A stretch of 64,000 nucleotides of DNA from Chrysophaeum taylorii (GCA_029834535.1 JAQMWT010000024.1:124001-188000), one strand, 5' to 3'. Shown: positions 53,583 through 63,431, counted from the stretch's first letter. Numbers and translations are program-made. Notes: generated from the sequence alone by a model not told the origin.

Positions 53583-54773
53583 ATGATGAGGACGACGTCG
53601 AGGAGGAGAAAGAGGGAGGAGGGGGAGGAGATGGCGGCGGCTCTCGAGTTGTCGAGGCAGAGTGAGGCCGATCGGAAGCGACGGGAGGAGGAGGCGTTCG
53701 AGGCGGAGGTCGCCCGTGCGATGGCCGAGTCGCGGCGCGAAGAAAGATGTCATCCTCCTTATCCTTTGAAAATAGAGTTTCCTCTCCTCGGAGTGTCCGA
53801 GTTCGTGGGGCTGTGGAGGGGCGTCGAGGCGCGTATCGGTCACGCGACGTCGGTGATGGAGAAGAGCTCGTTGGTGAAGGAAGGGAACGCGCGCGTGTCG
53901 TCGCGATCGCAGGAGAAGGCTCAGTACGGCAGATTACTGTTCGGAGCGACGCAAAAGGTGATAGAAATCCTGGACATCAAGCGCGACGAGACCTTTGTGG
54001 ACATCGGGTCGGGCATCGGGAACGTTGTGATGCAGGTCGCGTGCACGGTCGGGTGCGCGTCGCGAGGGCTCGAACTCATGCCCGACAGAGTTTTCGTCGG
54101 ATCTCGAATCCTGACGGACCTCGAGTACCTGGTCTCGGAGCGAGGCTGGGGGATGGGCGACTGCGATTTCAAGCAGGGTAATCTGACGCACGAAAAAAAG
54201 TACTGCGACATCGCCGACGCGGCCTTCGTTAACAACTTCGAAGAGGTGTTCGGGGCGAGGAGCGCGAAAACGGGTTCTGACTCTCTCGATCGCCACGTAG
54301 CCTCGATCTTCGCGGCGATGCGACCGGGCTCGAGGATGCTGACCCTCGAACCCTTGACCTCTCTCGGCTTGTCGCGCAAGGAAGCGAACCTTCGACGCAA
54401 AGACAAAAAAAACGATTTGGCATCCTTTTTCGAGGTGTCCGAGCACTCGCTCTCGCCTGCCCGATACGAGTGGCACGACGAGGATGTCGAGCCCGTGGCG
54501 AGCTGGTCCACCAAATCCTCGGAGATCACCGCCTACCTCTACCTCAGGACCGAGCAGCACTCCGAGGACGGCCCGATGTACCTCTGCTCGAACCACCGGT
54601 GCCAGGGTTTCGTCGCGCCCACGCTCGCTCTAGACGACGAGACTCGCATGCTCGTCGATCGGTGCGTCTACTGCGACACGCCCCGCCGCATCCCGCGCCA
54701 ATCATCATCATCATCATCATCATTATCCGGGAGGAAGCGCGCCGCCGCCGCCGCCGCCGCCCCCCCGAGTTAG
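53583..54773 (+). CDS. DOT1-like histone lysine methyltransferase with N-terminal UIMs
   Basis: It encodes 396 aa. Two ubiquitin-interacting-motif-like helices lie at ~14-29 (EEMAAALELSRQSE) and ~36-52 (EEAFEAEVARAMAESRRE). The SAM-binding fold follows: VDIGSGIGN (139-147, motif I, Asp140), Glu164 in RGLELMPDRV, and FVNNFEEVFG (216-225, the DOT1 N-N-F motif). A C-terminal CxxxxC...CxxC pair (CSNHRC, CVYC) could bind zinc. DOT1 enzymes methylate H3 Lys79 on nucleosomes and are stimulated by H2B ubiquitin; the UIMs suggest direct reading of that ubiquitin. The tail holds Ser and Ala runs encoded by triplet repeats. The gene converges on the next with 8 bp between stop codons. Confidence 0.85.
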   Translation: MMRTTSRRRKREEGEEMAAALELSRQSEADRKRREEEAFEAEVARAMAESRREERCHPPYPLKIEFPLLGVSEFVGLWRGVEARIGHATSVMEKSSLVKEGNARVSSRSQEKAQYGRLLFGATQKVIEILDIKRDETFVDIGSGIGNVVMQVACTVGCASRGLELMPDRVFVGSRILTDLEYLVSERGWGMGDCDFKQGNLTHEKKYCDIADAAFVNNFEEVFGARSAKTGSDSLDRHVASIFAAMRPGSRMLTLEPLTSLGLSRKEANLRRKDKKNDLASFFEVSEHSLSPARYEWHDEDVEPVASWSTKSSEITAYLYLRTEQHSEDGPMYLCSNHRCQGFVAPTLALDDETRMLVDRCVYCDTPRRIPRQSSSSSSSLSGRKRAAAAAAAPPS

Positions 54774-54781
54774 TAGTGAAG

Positions 54782-55849
54782 TTAAGAAATTTCGAGGCGC
54801 GCGAGGACCGCGGCGAGGTCGAGGGTGCGAGGGTGGTTCGCGCCGTGGGTTCGTTGCGAACGCCGGTAGGTATCGCGAAGGAGAGCAATCCCTCGCCCTT
54901 TTCCCGCCGCCGCCGTCGCAAGGGAAGTGGCAAAGTTCCGAGCCACGGCGAGCGTCTCCTGATGGTCGGGCCCGAAGACGCGTCTCCGCCTCGCGAGAGC
55001 GTCCTCGAAGAGTGCCTCGCTTTCTTCCGATGGCGCGAGGGTCGCCGCGAGCGAGCTCTCGGCGGCGAGCGTGAGGTCGTGGTCTTGTCCGAGGCACCGC
55101 TCGCTCTCTCCGAGAGCTTCGCGACCAACCTTTTCCGCCTCGATCGTTTCCCCGAGCGTCCTCAAGCAGTCGGCGTACTGGATTCTCGCCTCGATACCCG
55201 GTATCCCCCCAACCGGAGCCCCGCGGTAGAGGGCACAGGCCTCCCTCGCGTTCCCGGCGCCGGCCAGCAGACTCGCGAGCGCAACGGTAGCCATGTGCGT
55301 TCTCTCGTGGTTCGCGCCAAAGGTTCTCGAAAAAACTTGGCGAGATTTCCGCGACAAGCCGAGGGCTTCGCGGAGGCATCCGTGGCTGCGCAACCGCGCC
55401 GCCAGGGACGCGGAGGCGTAGGCCTCCTTCACCTCATCGCCACAGCACTCCCGCCACATTTGGGCGCAGAGCGCGAGCTCGAGACCGCCCGCGTACAATT
55501 GCTTGCACGTCTTGCAAACCAGCCACGCCTCGCTGTCCATGCCCCCTGGGAGCGCCCCCGGCGACGTCCGCGCGACCCGCGTTGCGCACGCGACGTGTAC
55601 CCACCCCGCGTCCCCGCGACACGAGCACCCCCCGTGGCTCGACGTCTCTTCCAGGCATACCCAGCACTGGCCCATGCTCCGTTTCGGCTCGAACCGCCGC
55701 AGGCACCCCGCGATGGCCGCTTCGATGCGACACGCCTCCTTGTGCCGCGGCCACTCGGCCTTCTGGCACTCGATGCTGCAAAACGACCACGCCGAACACC
55801 TTCCGCACCGCTTCCGCGTCATGGCTCCGCACACAACACAAGCCTTCAT
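54782..55849 (-). CDS. MYND zinc finger, RING-variant-like and TPR protein
   Basis: It encodes 355 aa from the ATG at 55849; the frame extends upstream only with non-ATG codons. The MYND finger is complete: CVVCG..KRCGRCSAWSFCSIECQKAEWPRHKEAC. A second Cys/His cluster follows (CWVCLEETSSHGGCSCRG..HVACATRVARTS..CKTCKQLY), resembling a RING-variant or similar zinc domain. The C-terminal half has TPR repeats of the kinesin-light-chain type (GANHERTHMATVALASLLAG; LGQDHDLTLAAESSLAATLA; FGPDHQETLAVARNFATSLA; HGANHPRTLDLAAVLARL). It is probably a protein-protein adaptor. Families with this layout are numerous in algae and mostly uncharacterised. Confidence 0.85.
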   Translation of the reverse strand: MKACVVCGAMTRKRCGRCSAWSFCSIECQKAEWPRHKEACRIEAAIAGCLRRFEPKRSMGQCWVCLEETSSHGGCSCRGDAGWVHVACATRVARTSPGALPGGMDSEAWLVCKTCKQLYAGGLELALCAQMWRECCGDEVKEAYASASLAARLRSHGCLREALGLSRKSRQVFSRTFGANHERTHMATVALASLLAGAGNAREACALYRGAPVGGIPGIEARIQYADCLRTLGETIEAEKVGREALGESERCLGQDHDLTLAAESSLAATLAPSEESEALFEDALARRRRVFGPDHQETLAVARNFATSLATAAAGKGRGIALLRDTYRRSQRTHGANHPRTLDLAAVLARLEIS

Positions 55850-56030
55850 ATTATCATCATCAGAATCTAGGACGCCCGCCGGCGAAGTCAATAAATCAAT
55901 CAGCAACAACAACGGTTCTATTAATTAATTAATAATATCCGTTGGTGGTAAGTGTGGTGGTGGTGACACACACCCCCCCCTCTTAGCAGTCGACATTTAA
56001 AGACAGAACATTCTTGCCACGACGCCTCTG

Positions 56031-56042
56031 ACAGACAGACAC

Positions 56043-56093
<51 letters not shown>

Positions 56094-56095
56094 GG
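56031..56095 (+). repeat. (ACAG)n microsatellite abutting a start codon
   Basis: About 15 tandem ACAG units end directly at the ATG at 56096, so they form the 5' leader of the gene. Confidence 0.9.
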
Positions 56096-57445
56096 ATGTG
56101 GTTGTTGTTGTTGGCGGTCGCGAAGGGGAAGGAGGTGGTGGACCAGTTGGTAGCCATCCCTCCCCGCGACTGGGTGTCGAGCATCATGTCGCCCTCCGAG
56201 GGCCAGCCGACCGTCGTGCCCCTCGATGCGGAGGCGGGTTCTTTAGTGGTTGGGGACCTGTTCGCACCCTTTGTGGACGAGGGTTTCGCCAGCCCTCCCT
56301 ACATGGTGCTCCGCGCGAACGGCGAGGAGTACTCCTCGAGCCTCGAAGGGCTTGAGGTCGACGATGTGGTGGAACTTTTGGTGGACGAGGCGGTCAGCGC
56401 GGTTCTCCGGATCGAAAAGCTCCCGTCGGTGCCGCGGATATACCGGAATGTTCTGGGAGAGGCATTGGGGATGGTCGAGAAGGGCGAGTGGACCGCCCAC
56501 GTCTACATTGGGGCCGACGGGTCTTCGGCGCTCTCAAACCATACGGACGTGACGGACGTGGCGGTGTATCAGTTGTCGGGCGCGAAAGATTGGCTGAGGT
56601 GTGACGGCGACGGCGACAAGGCTTCCAAGTGTGCCCAGTACGACAAAGCAGAGATGGAAAACCTCGGCGGATGCGCGGCTCACAAGCTCGAGACCGGGGC
56701 TGGAATGTTCGTGCCGAGGCGGACCGTGCACGGCGCGAGGTCCGCGGGCGGAGTCTCGGCGCACGTCACCGTCGGCATCCCCGACGACGACGCCCGGCGC
56801 CGTCTCTTGTGCTCTACCTCCTCGTCGGGCTCCTGCCCGGCGGGTACCTACGGTTATTACACTGCCTCCTCCTGCGACACCTCCTGCGACAGCTGCTGCG
56901 ACTCGACGGGATGCGACTGTTCTTGCGACTACTACGGCTGCGACAGCTGCTGTGACATCGTCCAGTGCGACTGCAGCTGCGACTCGAGTTGCGACTATTG
57001 TGGGGGTTGCACATCCTGCTCGGCGGGGACTTACGCCCCCGTGAGCGGCTTGAGCTACTGTTATACGTGTCCTTCGGGTCGTACCTCTTCGACCGGCGCC
57101 ATCTCCTGCTACGACTCGGACGATAAGAAGAAGAAGAAGAAGGGTGATGACTCGAGCGTTGTCATCATCGCCGTCGCCGTCGCCCTCTTCGTCTTCCTCT
57201 GTTGCTGCATCGTTCCCTTGATAGTCTGGTGCTGCTGCGTGCGGAACAAGGACCGGAAAAACCCGCAACGCGTCGAACTCGCGACGGTGGAGACCGGCAA
57301 AAATGATACTGTGGTAGAAGTCACCGTTCCCGAAGGCGTTGCTCCGGGCCAGCAAATCTACGTCGACACCCCCGACGGCGAGCGCGTCGAGGTCCGCGTC
57401 CCCGACAACATGGGCCCGGGCTCCACCTTCCAAGTCACGTTTTAG
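56096..57445 (+). CDS. Membrane protein: JmjC/cupin-like lumenal domain, Cys-rich stalk, TM, cytosolic PG-repeat tail
   Basis: It encodes 449 aa. A short hydrophobic N-terminus (MWLLLLAVAKG) may be a signal peptide. Residues ~110-228 resemble a cupin_4/JmjC-type oxygenase: NHTDVTDVAVYQLSGAKDW (HxD, 149-151), LETGAGMFVPRRTVHGA (distal His212) and SAHVTVGI. A Cys-dense stalk follows (~240-340, for example SCDTSCDSCCDS and GTYAPVSGLSYCYTCPSG, like GCC2/ephrin-receptor repeats). A poly-Lys run precedes a TM helix (VVIIAVAVALFVFLCCCIVP, ~355-375), then a Cys cluster that could be palmitoylated. The tail has VTVPEGVAPGQQIYVDTPDG and VRVPDNMGPGSTFQV, a repeat seen in many algal proteins. The three iron ligands look complete. 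Topology is inferred. Confidence 0.7.
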   Translation: MWLLLLAVAKGKEVVDQLVAIPPRDWVSSIMSPSEGQPTVVPLDAEAGSLVVGDLFAPFVDEGFASPPYMVLRANGEEYSSSLEGLEVDDVVELLVDEAVSAVLRIEKLPSVPRIYRNVLGEALGMVEKGEWTAHVYIGADGSSALSNHTDVTDVAVYQLSGAKDWLRCDGDGDKASKCAQYDKAEMENLGGCAAHKLETGAGMFVPRRTVHGARSAGGVSAHVTVGIPDDDARRRLLCSTSSSGSCPAGTYGYYTASSCDTSCDSCCDSTGCDCSCDYYGCDSCCDIVQCDCSCDSSCDYCGGCTSCSAGTYAPVSGLSYCYTCPSGRTSSTGAISCYDSDDKKKKKKGDDSSVVIIAVAVALFVFLCCCIVPLIVWCCCVRNKDRKNPQRVELATVETGKNDTVVEVTVPEGVAPGQQIYVDTPDGERVEVRVPDNMGPGSTFQVTF

Positions 57446-57491
57446 AAGAAGAAGAAGAAGAAGAATCAGCACGCTTCGATTATTTGTTTGT

Positions 57492-60400
57492 TCATTCTTC
57501 TTCGAGAAGAAAGTTGACGGGGCAGATGCCGTCGTGGACGCAGGCGAGGGAGTATCTCGCGCGATCGTTGTAGCGGTTGAGGTACTGGTGGTACCGGACT
57601 CGGGAGGCGGGGATCGGGGCGACGCGGGGGTCGAAGTCTCCAATTATAAGAGGGTCCTCGAAGGTGGAGTGCTTCGGGAAGGGCCCACCGAAGTCCAAGT
57701 GGGAATCCAACATCATAGCATCAAGTTCCGAGTCGAAATCTCCTTCTACCGCATATATCAAGCCCGAGGTGTCCATAAAGTCCGGCGTCAAAGGAGACGC
57801 GGCAACGTAGTGTACTCTTCGCGTTTCGACGATCTCAAGGATGCCGACGCGGTCGTCGGGCAGAGTCGCGTGGACCGGATTGTCCTCGACGTTGGAGCAA
57901 TTCCGGCGGTCTTGCGGCACCCGAGTCGTCGCGAGGTCGGCGTCGTCCAAACGAATATAATTCTCCTCGTGCAACCCGCAGGTACCGTCGCGGTAGTTTG
58001 CGCTCCAGGGCTGCGCTCGAACGGCCGGGACAGAGTTTGGCCGCCAGGCGTTATTTTTTGGATCAAACGGATCCTTGAACCTCGACGCGATGCCGACGGC
58101 TCCGCGACGTTCGGAGTATCCCTGCCCGAGGATGAGCTTGTAGTGGTCGCGGGGGCACGTCGCGCCGTTTTCGCCCGTCGATTGTCCCCGCGGCACCGAA
58201 TAATTTTTCGACGGGTCGACCCTGTCGACGCACAAGACGAGCCACGGCTTGTCTTCGAGCCGCCATCGCTGGAGGTAAATGTCGTGGTAATCGTCGTATT
58301 CGCGCTGGTACTTGCCGCGGTGATACGACAGCGCGAAGTCCCGTTCCGTTGATGATGATGATGACGACGACGATGATGATGCCACCATCTCCCACACCGG
58401 ATGCATCTGGGGAGCGGGCATCACGTATTCGACTTGCGTCGCGTACTTTCGAGCCAGGACCGCGCCCGAGGAGGAGGAGGAGGAGGAGAAGGAGGAGGAG
58501 GAGGAGGAGGAGGAGGAGGAGGAGTCGGGCCGGCGCCACGCGACCTGGTCGCGCGTCTCGTTTCCGTCCGGGTAAAACGACCTTCGGAAGGTGAATGGTC
58601 CCGAGGGGTGCGAGGCCGTCGCTATGCCCGCGAGCGCGAGCGATCCGTTCGCATCGTCCACGCCCATCCACATCACCAGTTCCTCGGGTCCTCTCAGAAC
58701 GCGCGGTCGCGACGCGACGAGACCCGCACTTCCCGAACACCCGTAGCCAGCTTTCGTGCCGTGAGGAGTCGCGTAGCCGTCGCACCCGGGGAGCCACGCG
58801 TCCCGCGGGTGGACCATGTCGGTGAGGTTGGCGTAGTGGAGGACGATGCCTTGGCGCTTCCACTCTTTGAGGTCGGACGTCCAACACGCGCCGATACCCC
58901 CCAATAACGCGTCGTCGTCGTGCTCGCCGTACCAGAAGGACGATTCGAACAGGGCCCCGGCGTTGAGGGTGGTCTCGCGTGTCTTCGAGATTGTGAATTC
59001 TTCTTCTTTCAAGTGGCCGGCGCCGTCGAACGGCACGAGACCGCCGTTCGCGTGCTCGTACACTTCTCTTCGGCTCGCGTGATTGTCGTGGCGCGTCATC
59101 GGGTGAAAAGTAGTGGTGGTGGTGGCCGGAACCGCGTCGACGAGACGTCGAGGAGGAGGCCGGTCGATGCCCCGGCGCGTCGCGGCGGGGCACCGGAACC
59201 GCCTCGCGAAGTCGGGGCCTAGGTACACCTCGTCGAAGCGCGCCGAGCCGGAATCGAAGACGTAGGCGCCCGCGAGACGCACAATATTTCCGCGGAGTGG
59301 GGCGTCGTCGGCGCGCAGGATATCGTCGACAAACACGTCGTAGGTGTGCGATTCCCAGTCGAGGGAAATGTCGATTTTGTACCAGCGATGCGGCGTCGCG
59401 TTCTCTCGGAGGAGGAGGAGGTCTCTCGCTTCCGCGACGTCGCGGAACCCGGACCCGTGGACGAGCTTCTTTTCCTTCGTCAGGAGGACACCGAGGAGGA
59501 AAGAATCTTCATTTTCCTTCAACGCCAGCATGGCGCTCCCCTCGCCGTCGCTGCGCGCGTAGAACGACGCGCGCCCCGGCCGCCCGGGGGGGTCGAGCTC
59601 GTACTCGGGGCCGCTCGGGATTAACGACGACGACGACGATCGCACGGCCAGCGATCGCCCCGTGCCCACGGCGCCTCCTTCCTCGATCTCGAAGCTCGAG
59701 TCTTCCTTGTCGAACGCGAAGTACGCAGAGCCAGAGATGCCGTTTCGATCCTCGTTCGCGCACGTTCCGCCGCCGACGTCGACGATCGGTTTACGTCTAC
59801 AAGTCGTCGCGTAGACGGCAACGCGGCCGCCGCCGCCGCCGCCGCCCGGCTCGCGCAGCCCCGAACCGCCGTTTCCCCCCCGCGCCGAGAGCTTGGAATT
59901 CTCGGCGACCCGCAGCACGCCGCCCGCGGCGAGCACGATCGAGCCGCCCGAGCCGCCGCCGCCGCCGAAGAGGTGAGACGAGTGCCCCGGCTCCGCGTCG
60001 ACGGAAATCTGAGCGCCCGGGCCGAGCTCGATGTCGTTGACGGCGACGATCTCTATGGCGCCGCCCCCCGCGCCGCCCCGCGCCGGGACCGCTAACCCCG
60101 GCTCGAGCCTCGCCTGAACGAACGGGTGCGAGTAGCCCGCGGCGCCGCCCGAGCCGCCCACGAGTTCCAGGACCTCCGGCGCCCCGTACGCCGCGCCCAC
60201 GCCCCCCGTCGTCCTTGCAGCTGCTGCGGTATCGTTCCACACAACGTTGTCGTCGTCGTCGTCGAGGGGCCAGAAGAAGTGGTCTTCGAGCGAGGCGTTC
60301 ACAATCTGTCGGCCTCGTCCTCCCGATCGCTGCCTGAAGACGACGCCGGCGCCGTCGTCGCCCGAGGCGGGGCCGCCCCCGCGGCCGCCGTGGCCCGCGC

Positions 60401-63167
60401 CGGCACCGCCGTAGGAAAGCGAAAAGGAAGAAGATCTGTTGAGGATGGCGAGGTGGTCCCGAAAAACAGCGCGGCCGTAGGTGCGGCGCACGGTCACGGT
60501 CGCGTCGACGCCCGTCGCGTTCGAAACAGCCTCGAGCTCGGGCGGTAATTTATTTTTTGCGCCGGCGCGCGGATCCGTCGGCGCGACGGGCGTCGGGTTG
60601 TCGGCGAGGGTGACGATCGTCAGCGCCCACACGCGACCCCCGGCGTTCGAGGGACCCGAGGCGCAGAGCCCGTCCTCGCACGCCCTCCCCCCCGATCGGC
60701 TCGACGCCGCCGCCACGACGTCTGGGAAGTCCTCGACAACCGCTCGGGCGACATCCCGCGAATCGACGTCGACCGCGAGGGATCGGGAAAGGTGCTTATC
60801 GCGCCACCGTAGCGCGAACGTGCCGCCGATGACGTTCCCGCGCCGCTCGCGGAACGCGGATCCCGTCGCCCCGACTCCCGTCAGGCCTTTCGCGTCGACG
60901 CCTAGCACCGGAACCTCGTAGGTTGCCGTCAGGAAGGTGACGAGCCAGGCCCGCGAGTGGTCGTTCGAGCCCGGAACAACCGTCGCGCGCACGCGGCCGA
61001 CGCCGGGGGGCGCCGAAAAGAATATGGACGACGCCTCGTCTCGGCGATTCAAGTCCTCGGAAATCGCCGTCTCGACCTCGAGGCTCGTGGCGCGCGCCGA
61101 CAAATCCCGCGTTGTTCGCGCAGCACCTCTAAGGTTGAACGAACCGCCTACCGTCTCGCCGACGGCGGCCGTCACGTTGAGGACCTGGATTTCGGGAAGC
61201 ACGGCGGCCGCGGTCTCTATCGTGCGGAGATGAACGCGGACCGACGGCGACCCCGGACCGTTGACGTTCGTCGACGCGACGTCCGCCTCGACCGGCACGT
61301 CGCGCGGCGCGTCGGAGAGCGCGTCCGAGGAGAGCCGCGCGATCGAAAACCCACCCGGAAACCCGCCGAGGGTGCCCGGCCGCGCTACGAGGCTCGCGTT
61401 CACGTACGCCGAGCTGCGCGACGAGAGGACGAGAGAACGCTGGCCGACGAGCGTCACGTTGACCTCTGAGCCCAACGAAATAGAATCAAAGGCGAAGACG
61501 GCGAGCTCCTGGCCGGCATCTCGCGTCACGACCTCGCCCGTGGCGTTGATCGCCCCGCGTAGCTCTAAAGACGACGTGTTGAAGAGGAGCGAGCACGCCG
61601 CGACTCCTCCTCTGCACTGAGAAGCCTCGAGGTTGCGGAGGACCGTCGCCTCGTGCTCGAGCTTGCGGCGGATGTCGTCTTCGCGGCCGACCATCAGCCT
61701 TTTGACGTCAGCACGTGCCCTCGCCCCGTCGGCGTCGAGGAGCGCCGTCTCGCGGTGCTCGACGACCCACGCGAGGTCGGATTCGACGTTCGCGACCAGC
61801 GCACTTTGGAGCGCGACCTCGGCTTGGAGCTGCTCCCGATTCAAGACGAGGCCGCTGTTCCACTCGTCGCGGCACGCCTGCCTCTCGTGGCACCATCCGT
61901 AGGGATCGATCGTCCGGACGCGCGGGCCGATTTGATCGATCGAAAACGGGTCGACGCCACCTCCAACACCACCGAGGAGGAGGAGGGGGAGTCTCTTTTT
62001 GAGATTCCACCAGCCGAATGTTCCGGCGCGCCAGTCCTCGAAGTTTGCCCAGAGCATGGCCTCGACGTGGAGACCGCCGCCAAACATCTGCGTCGTGTGG
62101 TACGACGTCGCGGACGCCTGGTCGTAGTGAACGTAGCCTCGAGCGCAACGCTGCGTCGCCTTGCACCGTTCGTACGCGTGGAGCGGCGACCCGAATCCCA
62201 AAAAAGGGAGCGACGAGTTGGATCTCGCGGCAGCATACGGGATCGCCTTGCTCGACTCGAGCCGCCGACGCCCCGTGCCGACCCCCGAGACGCCCCACGC
62301 GGCGTCGACCTTGACGGTGACGTTCCCGTCGTACAATTCCGACGTCAAGTTCCCGACTTGGGCGAGGAGTCTCCCCACGGCGAACACCACCGTCGGCGCC
62401 TCGAGGGCCGGGAATATACGAAAGTGGGCGAGGACGCTGTCGGGGGCGGCCGGCCGTACGAATAACACCTCGACTCTCTCGCGAGATACGCCGACCGCGC
62501 GCGAAACGTCTTCTTCGAAGTACCGCTCCCATTCGCAATACGCCGACTCTTCTTCTTCTTCTTCCTGCTCATCGCACCACCGCGACGCTCCGAGCACCAC
62601 CTGGTCGTCCCTCACGAGCTCCTTGCCGACGACGCCAATCGAATACATCAGCCGCAGCGACGCGTCCCAGTCCAGCGCGACGACGCCCCACCGCGCGTCG
62701 AGGGCTGCCGTGACGTTGCCCCGAAAAAGCCTCGACCCCTTGACTTGGGCCTGGCGCGTGAGCTCGCGAACGACGCTCGCGACCGGCGGCTTGCCTTCCA
62801 GAATGCGGAATCGCACCGTCGTGCTCGTCCAACGCCACGAAAAGTGCGTCGCGCCCTGCGTCGTGTTCAGCACGAGCACCCGGTTTGCCGCCGACACGTT
62901 GAGCGCCGCCTGCAGGTCGAGCACAAACTGCGTGACGAAGGTCTCGAGGGCAATCGTCGACCCCATCGCGATGCCGCCCAACAGCTCGCGCCCGGGTCCG
63001 CCGAGACTCGAGAAATCGATTTTCACGGCCAAATCCACGTACGACGGGTCCTCCCACGTCGTCGTCCTCCTCATCTCATCCACGCGCCGCGCGAGGGTGT
63101 CGTCCTGGAACGGCGACACGCCCTCTGTCCCAATCATCAGCATCCAATGAAACCACCACGCCAACAT
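57492..63167 (-). CDS. Giant secreted protein with duplicated N-terminal domain, Gly-rich region, LamG-like and GH43-like domains
   Basis: It encodes 1,891 aa. A signal peptide is likely (MLAWWFHWMLMIGTEGVS). Two copies of a ~130-aa domain follow, ending NVTAALDARWGV and NVTVKVDAAWGV. Repeats of the type VGGSFNLR..T..LSARA..LEVETAI..W-VTF occur at ~700-900. A Gly-rich beta-rich stretch lies at ~915-1120 (GGSGGAAGYSHP, GGGGSGGSIVLAAGG). A concanavalin/LamG-like domain lies at ~1195-1315 (HRWYKIDISLDW, YDVFVDDI). The C-terminal part resembles a GH43-type beta-propeller: HANGGLVPFDG, FWYGEHDDD, CWTSDLKEWKRQG. Ser runs from triplet repeats interrupt it. Many N-glycosylation sites (NVT, NAT, NSS). 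Probably binds or trims extracellular or cell-surface glycans. It is one uninterrupted frame. Confidence 0.78.
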   Translation of the reverse strand: MLAWWFHWMLMIGTEGVSPFQDDTLARRVDEMRRTTTWEDPSYVDLAVKIDFSSLGGPGRELLGGIAMGSTIALETFVTQFVLDLQAALNVSAANRVLVLNTTQGATHFSWRWTSTTVRFRILEGKPPVASVVRELTRQAQVKGSRLFRGNVTAALDARWGVVALDWDASLRLMYSIGVVGKELVRDDQVVLGASRWCDEQEEEEEESAYCEWERYFEEDVSRAVGVSRERVEVLFVRPAAPDSVLAHFRIFPALEAPTVVFAVGRLLAQVGNLTSELYDGNVTVKVDAAWGVSGVGTGRRRLESSKAIPYAAARSNSSLPFLGFGSPLHAYERCKATQRCARGYVHYDQASATSYHTTQMFGGGLHVEAMLWANFEDWRAGTFGWWNLKKRLPLLLLGGVGGGVDPFSIDQIGPRVRTIDPYGWCHERQACRDEWNSGLVLNREQLQAEVALQSALVANVESDLAWVVEHRETALLDADGARARADVKRLMVGREDDIRRKLEHEATVLRNLEASQCRGGVAACSLLFNTSSLELRGAINATGEVVTRDAGQELAVFAFDSISLGSEVNVTLVGQRSLVLSSRSSAYVNASLVARPGTLGGFPGGFSIARLSSDALSDAPRDVPVEADVASTNVNGPGSPSVRVHLRTIETAAAVLPEIQVLNVTAAVGETVGGSFNLRGAARTTRDLSARATSLEVETAISEDLNRRDEASSIFFSAPPGVGRVRATVVPGSNDHSRAWLVTFLTATYEVPVLGVDAKGLTGVGATGSAFRERRGNVIGGTFALRWRDKHLSRSLAVDVDSRDVARAVVEDFPDVVAAASSRSGGRACEDGLCASGPSNAGGRVWALTIVTLADNPTPVAPTDPRAGAKNKLPPELEAVSNATGVDATVTVRRTYGRAVFRDHLAILNRSSSFSLSYGGAGAGHGGRGGGPASGDDGAGVVFRQRSGGRGRQIVNASLEDHFFWPLDDDDDNVVWNDTAAAARTTGGVGAAYGAPEVLELVGGSGGAAGYSHPFVQARLEPGLAVPARGGAGGGAIEIVAVNDIELGPGAQISVDAEPGHSSHLFGGGGGSGGSIVLAAGGVLRVAENSKLSARGGNGGSGLREPGGGGGGGRVAVYATTCRRKPIVDVGGGTCANEDRNGISGSAYFAFDKEDSSFEIEEGGAVGTGRSLAVRSSSSSLIPSGPEYELDPPGRPGRASFYARSDGEGSAMLALKENEDSFLLGVLLTKEKKLVHGSGFRDVAEARDLLLLRENATPHRWYKIDISLDWESHTYDVFVDDILRADDAPLRGNIVRLAGAYVFDSGSARFDEVYLGPDFARRFRCPAATRRGIDRPPPRRLVDAVPATTTTTFHPMTRHDNHASRREVYEHANGGLVPFDGAGHLKEEEFTISKTRETTLNAGALFESSFWYGEHDDDALLGGIGACWTSDLKEWKRQGIVLHYANLTDMVHPRDAWLPGCDGYATPHGTKAGYGCSGSAGLVASRPRVLRGPEELVMWMGVDDANGSLALAGIATASHPSGPFTFRRSFYPDGNETRDQVAWRRPDSSSSSSSSSSSFSSSSSSSGAVLARKYATQVEYVMPAPQMHPVWEMVASSSSSSSSSSTERDFALSYHRGKYQREYDDYHDIYLQRWRLEDKPWLVLCVDRVDPSKNYSVPRGQSTGENGATCPRDHYKLILGQGYSERRGAVGIASRFKDPFDPKNNAWRPNSVPAVRAQPWSANYRDGTCGLHEENYIRLDDADLATTRVPQDRRNCSNVEDNPVHATLPDDRVGILEIVETRRVHYVAASPLTPDFMDTSGLIYAVEGDFDSELDAMMLDSHLDFGGPFPKHSTFEDPLIIGDFDPRVAPIPASRVRYHQYLNRYNDRARYSLACVHDGICPVNFLLEEE

Positions 63168-63431
63168 GCTCGTCCCTATTAAGAATTGATAGACCTAGAG
63201 AATAATGTCCTAGTACCTTGAAAAAATAAATGTCCTCCTAGCTTCTTCGCGATATATCTAAACCCGAGGTCGAGGCCTTCGCGTCGGAGAGGACGTCGGG
63301 GGGCACGCGAAGCTGCAAAGCGTCGTAACGACAAATTCGAGGCAACAATTGCGACGGCGAAGGAAGAGGCCGTCGAGGAGCCGACGAAATAATCCAAGCT
63401 CAAAAGCTCTGCCACCTCGAGTGTCAATCAG
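63168..63431. other. Intergenic, no gene supported
   Basis: A short spacer upstream of the giant secreted gene, likely holding its promoter. No element is certain. Confidence 0.4.
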
